Assembly: GCF_029852145.1 (NCBI RefSeq)
Contig: NC_079978.1
Location: 7,812,001-7,876,000 of the forward strand
Reading direction: 5' to 3'
Source of the DNA: Microplitis mediator
Lineage: Eukaryota; Arthropoda; Insecta; Hymenoptera; Braconidae
DNA: 64,000 nt
The notes below the pieces were generated by a model, which saw only the letters and a list, made by a program, of their open reading frames with translations, was not told the DNA's origin and did no database searches. Each line of letters opens with the position of its first letter. Position 1 is the stretch's first letter. This document shows positions 1 through 11,700 of the stretch, piece after piece. The translations under genes and the position numbers were made by a program.

Positions 1-770
1 TTAAAAGAGGCAATTTGAATATTATTAAAATCCGGCGGAAGTATTAACTGGTTGTTTACTTAATTATTGACGAATAGAATAAATCTGCACTGCGGCTAAA
101 TAAATATACATACAATTCAAACATATGGATTTGAAAGTTACTTCAGCAGGATTTTGTATGTTTAAATTTTATTTTTAAACTGATATTAAATTTAAAAATA
201 AAAAAAAGAACCATAAATATCTAAACAAAAGTATTGATAAAAATTATTAATAAATTATAAGTGAATAAATTCAAAATAGTGCATATGTTTTATTTAAAAC
301 GATACCTACATATTTAAAATAACCGAATTTTCCTCCACTTGATAAATAAAAATTTTAGGGTGTCAGTATAAAAAAAAAAGTTTTATACACATTAATTATT
401 AACAGTCTTACAGATTAGCACTTTCCTACATAATAGTCTTTAAAATAGTAAACCGCGTGCGTTCTATTCACTCTGTTTTTTATTCTCATCATGTACCCCC
501 GCGTAATGATGAACGTGGGCATGTGATCGGCATTAGGTGGTTGCGCAGCCGCAAATAATAATCAATACTCTTCAGAATACCCGCATTCATGCCTCAAATA
601 CACCCACGTGGAAAAATTAAATTACGCAAATTATACCATAACAATTTGCTTGTCATTCCTCAGTTTCATTTCTCATAATTATGTTCTCAAAAATAATTAG
701 ACAAACATTTATATAAATATTGAAGTAACTGTCAGTTAAAATTGACAGTTTATAAATTTATAACAACTAG
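1..770. other. Intergenic AT-rich stretch
   Basis: No gene is seen. The sequence is AT-rich with scattered stop codons on both strands. A short less AT-rich patch at about 450-610 has no recognisable reading frame. Confidence 0.6.
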
Positions 771-1103
771 ATTGAAAAATTGGAATCGGTTCAAAGAAAA
801 TTTTTAAGACATATCAGATACGGCAATAGCAGGAAGGGAATCCTGTTGGACAGACATCAAGCCCACGAGTATACGGGACTATCTTCCTTAGCTGATAGGA
901 GAAAGTATCTAACACTGTGCAGTGGATTTCATATTATTGATGGGTATCTTGATGCCTCAAAGGTGCTTGGTATGTTGGATTTTACTGTACCAAATATAAA
1001 CCTGAGATCTAATAGGATAATGGAAATTCCTTTACACGCTGAAAAAAAAAGTGGTAATACTTCCCATATTAACGAAGTAACTATTTCCATCTTTACATTT
1101 TAA
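771..1103 (+). pseudogene. Non-LTR retrotransposon reverse-transcriptase C-terminal remnant
   Basis: This open stretch resembles the end of insect LINE ORF2 proteins, just after the reverse-transcriptase core. It has a 'LESVQRKFLRHIRY' block, then 'SLADRRKYLTL' and 'FTVPNINLRS'. The same order of blocks occurs in the copy at 9691-10325, so both look like members of one clade. It begins after an in-frame stop and lacks the catalytic YxDD region, so it is a 5'-truncated dead fragment. The last ten or so residues look degenerate. Family assignment beyond jockey-like LINE is not possible by eye. Confidence 0.65.
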
Positions 1104-2740
1104 TGATTCTCATTCTTTTATGGTAACTTTTCCTATTGGAGATGGTACGCATTTTTATCCGAGATGATAATCTATGTTATTAAGAGAATGAAGAAAATTT
1201 TGTTCCCGCTACATCTATATTATAGAATTAGTTATCGTTATTGAAATTGGTATCATTAGATAGGTCTTGACTTGAATTTGTGCCTTCTCATACTTTAAAC
1301 TCTTTTTAATTGCCAAGTATTGAGCTAAATAGATTTATCTATATCATTCGAATTACATTTAAATTACGCGAGAAAGAAGACAATCGTATTTATTTTCTTT
1401 AAATAAATTAACATTAATTATTCTGTCACTTAATATGACTGAATGTCACTGAATATATAGCAATATTATTTATATCGCGTTACTTATTCCAAAATGACAG
1501 ATTTTTATACTCTTTTTTGGTTTTAGGAAGCTTCTCAAAGCCAAAAAAGTCTGCATAGAAAAAAAAAGGATTCATTGACACAAAAAACCGTTACTCGCCT
1601 GAAGAAAATTTTTACTTACCCCAATAAATTTTTTGCATTGTGAATTGAAAACAAAAATTTATTTAGAACTAGAAAAAATTACTCGGTGCAAGGAATTATT
1701 TCTTGACCAAAAAAATCTTTTCTCACCCCAAGACAATTTTTGTATTTAATTGATAATGTATAAAATTTCTTGGTGGAAATTAAAATTTTGTTGCGGCAAG
1801 AAATTCTTTTTTTCTGCGTATTTTATAAATTTAGATGTGATATTTGGGCAGTCACGTAGTGACTCCAGGTTGCTCGTCATTACTATTTCAGAAGGCAAAA
1901 TTTAAAAATTTTTCAGGCATAAGAAATATTATTATCTAGATGGGAAATATTACTGGCAATAGTAAATATTACTATAGGAGAAACGAATAGTTAACATAAG
2001 GGCAGGATAATTATTATCACATACAAGTGGTAATCATTCCCTATTGTAAGATGCGATAGTTAGCATTTTTTTCTCAGCGTGTAGAAAGATCACGTTTTTC
2101 GACATGCTCTCCATTATACAGAATTTCCAAAATTATCAATGAAGATGCCACAGAAGTAGATTTTTTTGGAGCATCATCGGACAGTTGCAAGAAGAAAGCT
2201 AAAAGGGCAATTTTAAACTGAGAATTCTGATCATCGTTTTTGTTTTGGTTATTATTGTTGTTATAGTTATGTTGAGGATTAATTATTCACACTTTATATT
2301 ATATTTGTTATTATTACTATGCATAATTGCGGAAGGGCGTTTATAAATAAGTAAATAAACAATTAATTGAATAATTAATCAATATAAAAAAAAAATAAAA
2401 CGATAATTTTTAAACAAAAAAGTTTTAATTTAAAAAACACATTACAAATTTTTGTTTAAGGCTTTAAAGGTAGTAATCTTAATTGAATAAAAATCAAATT
2501 TATTTACCTATTTAATAATCTTATCTTTGTTTTCTTTTTTTTTTTTTTTGCTAACATACATTACGTATTTTTTATAATTTACTTTACATACGAGCCATTT
2601 ACAAAAAGGGGCTAGTTTATAAATTACTATCATCATGATTCATTATCATGACGTTGTATTTAAATATTTATAAGAATTACCTAATTTGTGAATAAAGACG
2701 AATGATAAAAGAAATAGTGATTGAAATAATTTTTTTTTCT
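1104..2740. other. Intergenic spacer downstream of EMC1
   Basis: No coding potential is seen. A weak inverted repeat at about 1552-1818 has TIR-like ends, 'gcatagaaaaaaa' against 'tttttttctgcg'. It resembles the element at 29172-29376 and is probably an old MITE relative. The rest is AT-rich with homopolymer runs. Confidence 0.5.
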
Positions 2741-2752
2741 TGTTATTTTTAA

Positions 2753-2758
2753 TTTATT
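2753..2758 (-). promoter_or_regulatory. Candidate EMC1 polyadenylation signal
   Basis: AATAAA on the minus strand lies about 30 nt past the EMC1 stop codon, which would give a very short 3' UTR. The hexamer is common in AT-rich DNA, so this rests mainly on position. Confidence 0.45.
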
Positions 2759-2787
2759 ATATTTTTAGTGGTAGTAAAGTGACGACA

Positions 2788-5700
2788 TCATTTCCACGCT
2801 TGCTTCTGTGCTTTTTGTGATGCCAATTTTTTAGTTATATAAGATGCTACTAAAAGTCCCGCGAGGACTAAGACGATGAGATAGTAATCAAAGTCTTCTT
2901 TCAAAACGTCAAATGTTTTTGATGGCGCCACACGTGTATAAAACAAATCTATAATAAAAAATAATAATTTATTAGTAATTATTAATATTATTTTAAAGAG
3001 GGTCTGTAGTAGGGGTATGCGAATAGTATTCGAATCGAATTGAATCGAAGTGACATTCGATTCGAAATTCAAACCATTCAAATATTCGCGCACCCCTAAT
3101 CTGTAGTAATTTTTGTCCAAGCTTTCCTCTCAAACAAAATCTCTAAACGCAAAATTAAGAACGAGACTCGATGCATCACTCTACAATCTAGCAATCTACG
3201 TTTTTATTTTTCAAAAATGTTCATTTAGTTAACCCAAGTAGCACAGGCACAACTTTAAGATATCATAAAGATGTCTCTTAAAAGGACAAGACAAATTTTT
3301 TTTTGTTTCAAAGCCAAGTCTTTTTAAATAAATAAGACTTACAGATGTTAGTCCCCAAGTAGCGCAGAGATAACTTTAAGATATCTTTTAAAAGGATAAG
3401 ACAAATTTTTTTTTTGTCTCAAAGTCACCTTTTTTGGTATAAATAAGGCATGCAAATGTTGGTTCCGAAGACAGAGAAAATTTGTGTTGTTTTTCCTGTC
3501 TTATGTCAATTGAAAAGTCGTTTAGAAGACTTATTTTACCACTATTTGTAATTTACTTTATGTCGTCACTTGTGTCAAGTCTTCTAAGTAGATATTTTTT
3601 CGGTGACATAAATTTCTGATCGTTTTGTGAACATATTAGTGCCTTATCGATATGTCAAAAAACAGCCCAAAAACTGATATCTTATAGATGTCAAAAAAGC
3701 AAGTGTGCTACTTGGGTCCTAAGAGTCATAGAAAATTTTCGTTTTTTTTTTTTCGTCTTAAAAGTCATTTCAATTAAGAAATCGTTTAGATGACTGATTG
3801 ACAATTGTGTGTAATTTACTTTTCGTCGTCATTTGTGTCAAGTCTTTTAAGCAGATATTTTTTTGGTGACAAATTTCTGATTTTTTTGTCAACATTTTGG
3901 TGCCCTATCAATAAGTCAAAAAAACATCCTCACAACTGCTATCATATAGATGTCATAAAACCAAGTGTGCTACTTGGGAAGAGAAAACGTGGACAGCTTC
4001 CATTTACTACCCCTCATAAATAAATTACAATAGTAAATACTTACCAATACCGTGAGCAAACACTAGACAAGTACTTTCAAGGCCACTGGGGCTTGTATAA
4101 ATTCCTGATACCCTAAATACACTTTGGTTATAATTAATAATGGCATCCATTTGGATCGGTATCTCTGGCATATAAGGTATTACACCTTCTTCCCTTAATT
4201 CGGGATTAATAGGCCGTCTTGGATCAACCAACATCCACGGTAACTCCAAAATTCCACCATTCGCAAGAGATACTTTTATAAAATAAATAAATTTAATTAG
4301 TTCCTTAATTAATTAATCAAATAAATAAAATATTAACTTTATAAAAATGTACCTAATATATGTTTACTAGTAATTCCTTTCTCAGTAATTGTTTCCTGCA
4401 TTGATTCAATAGTTGCAGGGAATATAAATGCTTGTCTTTCGACTAAAGGTAATCGCGTTGTAGTCAACGAAGAAAACACTGTGGTATTGCTTTGAACGTT
4501 ACCTTCGTAAAGTTCTACTGTTGCGATTTCAGTCCTACGACTCTTATCATTATAATAACTATAAATTAACCAGTTCTCAGAATGTACAATGTGAAATGGT
4601 CCACGTACTCTTTTATGTACAATTGAAAATATCATTGAACCCGATACGACATCCAGTAGATATAAATTAAGTGTATCTGAAATAAATTGATACTTTTACT
4701 AAAAAAATACTTATTGATTGAAGAATTTAACTTATCGATAATTATGAATAATGTGTAAATGAAGGAACAACGGCTTTACTGATCTGCTTAATTGACATCA
4801 TTTTATTATTTTTGCGAGTAACGTTTCGTTAATGGTAATTAACATCATCAGACCCATGTCTATATAATAAGTTACATTAAAAATTAAGTTTAATGATAAT
4901 TTAAACAGTGTATAAGAATATTTAAAATTAGGTATATTAATCAATAGTTTTAAGTCATATAAATTTACTATAAATTAAATCAACTCTGATGATGTTAATT
5001 ACCATTAGCGAAACGTTACCCGCAAAAATAATAAAATGATGTCAATTAAGTAGATCAGTAAAGCCGTTGTTCCTTCATTTAAACAATATAAAAGTCTGGT
5101 CGTTTGAATAAATTCAACATAAAATTATGAATAATGTACGAAATTCTTTTTGTCTCAAGAATTTATTGACATAATCATACAAATATTTTTGATTCATTCG
5201 AATTAAGTAATTCGTTGATCAGAATATGAGCTAGTGAAAATAAGTATCAATTTTGTCAATAAATTTTTGTTGCGCAAAATATAAAGTTTATTTAAAAAAA
5301 TAAACGAAAAACAATTCTTGAGCCAAGAATATCTATTTTAACCCTTCTTCCTTCACGTTATGAGCGCAGCACCGCAATTTTTATTAAAAAATTATTAAAA
5401 AGAAAAAAAAACTTCCTAGCCTTTTGAAATTTTATGAGTTCTTCTACTGTACTTTTGAGTATCGAATGAATGAATAATATTTTAAATATTAAAAAAATAA
5501 TTTTTTTTGTTAGAAAACCTGAGAAATGCGGCGAGTAAACTCGGGCGTTGAATTTGTTCGGATTTTCTGCGCAGTGTTGCCAGTTACCACCAGCGACTCA
5601 TTTCCAGCTCATTTAATTCATCTCTTTCTTTAGTGTTTTTATTTTATTAAAAAAAATTTTTTAAAATTTAGTCGCATAAGCTTGTGTGCTTTTAATTTTG

Positions 5701-8700
5701 AAATATCATTGTTATAATACTTGGCAACACCGCAATATTAAATACTTGGCGGCGGAACGCCGTGGCGCGACGGGCGGAGGGTTAAGTAATAGTATTTATT
5801 TCTATAAGTAGTGTAGTAAACAGTAATAATTTATAAACTTACTTTTGTGTGTATTACCAACACCTTGAGTTAAAATAGCTACCAAATTGGGATTAATATA
5901 CTTGTACAGTACTGATCGATCTCCTAAAACACGACCTTGTGAATGCACGTGCCCAAGAGAATTTTTTGACACAATATGAGTTATTTTTTGATTTTTTGGT
6001 GACAGTATTAATTCCCATACCTTGTGAGCAATTAATTCCTACAAATTTAATAATTAAAAATCATAAATAAAAATTCTACATATTAAAATTTACATTAATT
6101 ATTATTTTATAATTACAAACCTTTGAAGTACTGTATGCTAGAGAATATCCTGACAATACACCAGTCTCTTGATCACCCGTAAATAAGTATGTATTTTTAC
6201 TGACAGAAGCTGCCACAGCCGTTGCATTTTCTGGATAAACGTGAACTTTATCACGTGTATCGAGAAGTAATATCGGACGAAGAAAATCTTCAGTTGTTAT
6301 TTGTAATAACATTGACTGTTTTAATTTATATCCTAATTTTACTAAGCCATCAAGTGGATGACCGGTTATCGGGTTAAATGCATAAATTACACCTTCTCCC
6401 GATTTCTGAATAATTATAAATAAATATTATAATGACTTAATTGTTTATTAAATAATATATTTAAAGCAAATAATTTACCTTATCTAAAGCTAACAATGCA
6501 CATTGTGGAGGGTGTGGGAAATGACGGCTGCCTCGCTGGACATGTAGGAGCATAGTATTCGAATCACTTTTAAGACTAGCAATATTATTAACTCGTGATT
6601 GCCATATTATTTCACCTTTCTTTGATTCAATTCCAAACAACTGTTTTCAAATTTAAATAAATAAATTATTTATTTAATATTACTATTAATGATTAGGGCA
6701 TGTCAGAAATTCACTCCCCTAACGGATCCGAATTACAGTAAATTACCATAACTTACGAGAATTGATCGTGTTTTTACCTAAAATACCGTAATTTACTGCA
6801 AAGTTGCAGCATTTTATGGTAATTTGCGGTAAAATAGGTACAGCACGGTAAAAATACCGCAATTTACGGTGTTTAAAAGAATAACCGTACTCTACGGTAT
6901 TTTACGGTAAAATACCGTAATGTTATCGCAAATTTGCGACAAAATACCGCACTTTTCCGTAAAGTATTGCCGATTGCCGCAATTTTACCGTAAAATTCCA
7001 TAGTTTGCGGTAAATTACCAGATTTTATGGCCACTTTTCTGAATACCGTAAAATACGTTAATTACTGTAATTCGAATCCGCTAGGGTCTAGAAGAAAAAG
7101 ATGCAACTTCACTGAGAGAACAATTTATTTGAGCCAAATAAATAAATTTATTTGACTGAAAAAAATCATTTATTTCATTCAAATATATATTTGTTTATAG
7201 TTAACAAATCTTGGTTGAAAAAAAAGTCCAAATAAAGATTTGTTAACTATAAACAAATCATTATTTCATTCAAATGAGCCATATCTTTGTCTCAAATAAA
7301 CACTAATTGAGTCCACTCAAATATGGAATTTATTTGCCTGAAACAAATCTCATTTGGCTCAAATAAATTGTTCTCTCAGTGTTCCGCGCTCACAAAAATC
7401 TGGTTAAACCAGAAGAAAAATTCGACTACCACAATGCGTTCATAAAATCAGATATTGTTTTGTTCCTCTATTCTTAATTAAACCGGGTGACTCTCCATTT
7501 ATTAACCAACTGGATAGACATTTATCAATCTCCAGAGTGTTTTTCTGAACACGCCCTTAGTTTTATTATTTAGAAATTGTTTAATAATTAATAATAAATG
7601 TTTTATACCTTTCCAGCAGACGTTACAACAACAATCATTTTATGCAATCCAAATTTATCTCTGACAAGATCAGCTCGTTGATTTGACTGCGGTAAATTAA
7701 TGTCAAAAGTTGTTTGGAATAATGATCTTACTTGATTCATTTGAGCTGTCAATCTTCGTAAAAACATTCCAACAATATCCCCTGATAATGATAATATAAA
7801 CAAATGTAAACAAATAATAGTTAAAAAAAAAATAAATTTATGAAATATAAACAATCTTCACAAAAAATTTATCGTTGCACTAAAATTACTAATAAACTTT
7901 TTTTTTTATCTAAATAAATAAAGCAAATTTAAATAAAAGTATCTATAGTATAAAAAATATCACTCGTAAATAATTCTTCAATAAAATCTTGCTGTAAATT
8001 CATGCAAATAAATTAAATTAATAATAAATAAAATGAAGATAAACAACAAGCAATTATGTCTATAATAATTTTAATTTTTATAGCCGGGTATTAATAAACT
8101 TTTTTAGATAAATAATTAAACTAACTAATAAATAAATAAAGTAACTATTGATTTAGTAATCACGGTCTGCACTGATTTATTTAAACTTTCATGCTTAAAT
8201 TACTTAGACTATAATACTGCTAAGCTCATGCTATTATTTATATTTTAAATCGAAACAATTATTAATTAAAACCAGCCTATCCTGCAATAAACTACTTACA
8301 TGAACCGCCTATATCGATACCTGCCAGCAGCCAATCACAAAATAATTTTTATTAGTATCATATCAAATAAATTTTTTACATCACCAATGAAAATTTAATA
8401 ATTTATAATAGTAATAATAATAACTCTAAAATGTCCGGTGACACGCTTAGATATCCGTGGACAAAATATCCGCAAAAAAATATCGACAAAAAAATTCGTG
8501 CGACAAAATGTCGCTATATGTGGGTATATTTTTGTAATGCACACACAAAATTCGTGAAAAAAGAGTACTATATTCCACACCTTTTTATGTATGTATCAAT
8601 CATATGTATTTTCGCATTAAGTATTTAATGAATTAAACGATAAATGTTCATAAAAATATAATTTTAATAATTTTTTTTTTACTGTTTTTTTAACTATGAA

Positions 8701-11700
8701 AATTTTGATGTGATGAATTCATATCTTTGGTATGCCCATTTTCAGGATATTCTGTCCGTAGATATTTTATTCATCGGATATTATTTCCGCAGATATTTTG
8801 TCTGAGAATAATTTGTCGCGGATATTTTGCCCGCGGATATGTTGTTACGCAACCAAAATGTCCTTTACTTTGAAGTGTATTCCTAATAATTATTTTTTCC
8901 ATCGATATTTTTAAGTTACGATACACTATAAATTTAATAAATTATAAATATTAAATAAATAAATAAATTGAACCATGCCAATTGCTTGTTAGATTATAAA
9001 TTGCGACCTATATCTTTCTGAGTACTGTTATAAAATTAATAACAATGATTTATCTTTGACTTAGTAAATAAATGTTTAAAAAACAATAACTTACTGTCTT
9101 TTTGATCGAACTCAGTTTCAAGCGTCTGGTCACGATCAGACATTGGTAATTCGACTATTTCCACTGTAATTATACTAGCTAAAGCTTCTTCACGTGACCA
9201 TATTAATTTATTATGCTGCAATAATGCAACACTGTGATCTTCAGATGACAATAAATGCCTACACATTATTCCTTTGCTTAATTTCGGGCAAACAGACGCT
9301 TTTATAGTTGGTGAGAATAGAGATCCGTGGGATGTAGATACGGTGAACTCGGGTAAAGGTTCTGATGTCATTAAATTAATAGCTTTTATTTCTGTTACCT
9401 AAAAAATTTAATTAATAATTAATCTTAAATAATTTTTTTTTTTTTTACTTACAAACTAATATCAATGTGATTTTCTTTTAAAAAATTTAATATAAAGAAC
9501 GTTTGTAATAATTGTTAATCCAAGATGATCCTGAGAGTTGACTTTATACATAAAAAAAGTTATTTTGAGTCAAGAAAATACTTTGGAAGACAAACGTTTT
9601 CGGGAACCAACTGAAGATTTTCTTAGGCCAAGAGAATTAATTTTAGTCAGAGATGATTTTTACTTTATCCAAAAAAATTGATGTTTTCAATATGCCCATC
9701 AAAGATTTCGGAATCACCATCGACAGCAAGTTATCATTTACACACCACATAGACAACATCACTCAGAAGGCCTATCGTACCCTCGGGTTCATCGTTAGGG
9801 AAGGCAAAGAGTTTAGCAACGTTACTACATTGCTTAGTCTCTACTCCTCATTGGTGAGACCAATTAGGGAGTATAACTCGGTCAACTGGGCACCCTATAC
9901 CGAAACACTGGTTATTAGGCTTGAAAACATCCAACGCAGATTCTGCGTTGTTGTTCCTATCTTACTTCTTACGTCAGAAAGGCCATGACTTGGACACCAA
10001 CGCAGTATATGATTATCTTCAAATCAATTATTTAGCAAAATTCAGACAAGTTAACGACATTTCGTTCTTTTACAAGGTAATCAACGGGTACAGTGACTCT
10101 CCAGAAATACTTGAACGCTTTGAATTTATCTGTCTCAAAACGGGCCTACGACATAGCCGGCTGCTAAATCCTGTAAAATCCACCAAAAACTATGTCCGTT
10201 TTGGGACTATCAACGGAATATCCAATTCAGTCAATGCTATCTGCTCGGATGTGAACTTCTTTGGCTATCACTACCTATCCTTTCAAACGTCTGTCAAAAA
10301 GCTGGTACTGGACTACAACGACTAACCACGAACCCCTCTACGTGCAATCTTTTGTCATCATTATTTATATATCTATGTTACAATTCATCGCTTAAAGCGT
10401 TTACCTATATAATTATTTCGCCTGTTACTTTCCTTTCATTTTTTATGTTAATTGTTCATGTTCATTGCCAATTGGCGTTAAATAAATAAATAAATAAATA
10501 AATATAAATTTCTTGAATCAAGAATATTTACTTTCAGTCGAAAACTTTTTCTTCTGTGTAAAAATAAAAAAAAAATTCTTACCCCATTTTTATACGTTGT
10601 CTCGAGTAAAACTTTTTCACTGTCAATAGTTGTAACGTAAAGATTTGCGTTAGCATCAATATCTCTCGAAATAGTATTTGCCACATTACCAGGTATTAAT
10701 ATACGTTGTCTATTATCACCATTAGCAATTATTGTCAGCACTGACTCATCACCAGGTATCGATTCAACATGAAACGGACCTTTTGCACCAGCACCAAATA
10801 TATTGTTTATTGTTATAGTCTGTGGTTGTGAATTATTATCAAATAAGTGGACTAGAAATAGTATGGCTAGTGAATCATCAAAGGAATTGCCTTTGAGACA
10901 CGCTAAATAAGGTGCTGCTAAAACACATCTGTAATTAAATCAATTTATTAATAATAATTAGTTAAATTAGAGATTAATTATTAATTATTTCAAATCTTAC
11001 TCAGTCTCAGGCGTTATAAATGGAGCTGAAACTTTTCGTGTGTCTAATTTTTCACCAGTCTTACTGTCGTACGAAGTAACTTCAATACCGCTGCTATAAA
11101 TTGGTAGAATGTGATGTAATGTGCCATCTTTCAAGTGCCATTTGACATCTTCTAATCTATATTGAACAAAAAAATATATGTATCCCATTTATTAGACATT
11201 GAAATAAAAGTAATAATTGGTTATAAATACACATGGATACATTTATAAATTAAAGTGTAACAATATTTTTCTGTGAAACAGATTCATTAATAACAAACAC
11301 AACAATGATATTGTGAAAAATATTTAATAGTGCTCATTATATATCTGTAAAAATAAAACCTTTCAATAGAGTACAATCCAAATGTAGAAAATGATATGAA
11401 TGGAGTATCTAGTCTGTAAAAATTAATATTAATTCTAGTAAAACTAAAATAAAATCTACTGTAATTATAAAATATATTTTTTTAACTCCTAAAAATATTT
11501 AAAAAAAAAAATAATTTATTGTACGAAAAAATATTTAAGTTATTAAGTATAATATTCTATAGATAAATCTAGTAAATAGTTTTTTAGCACATCTACATCT
11601 CTGCCATAAATGTCTACTCAGATACAACAACACTATTATAGTAAAACTAAGTAGAACTTATTTCTCCGACAATGCCCTCCCATTTTTTGGAAATATTTAA

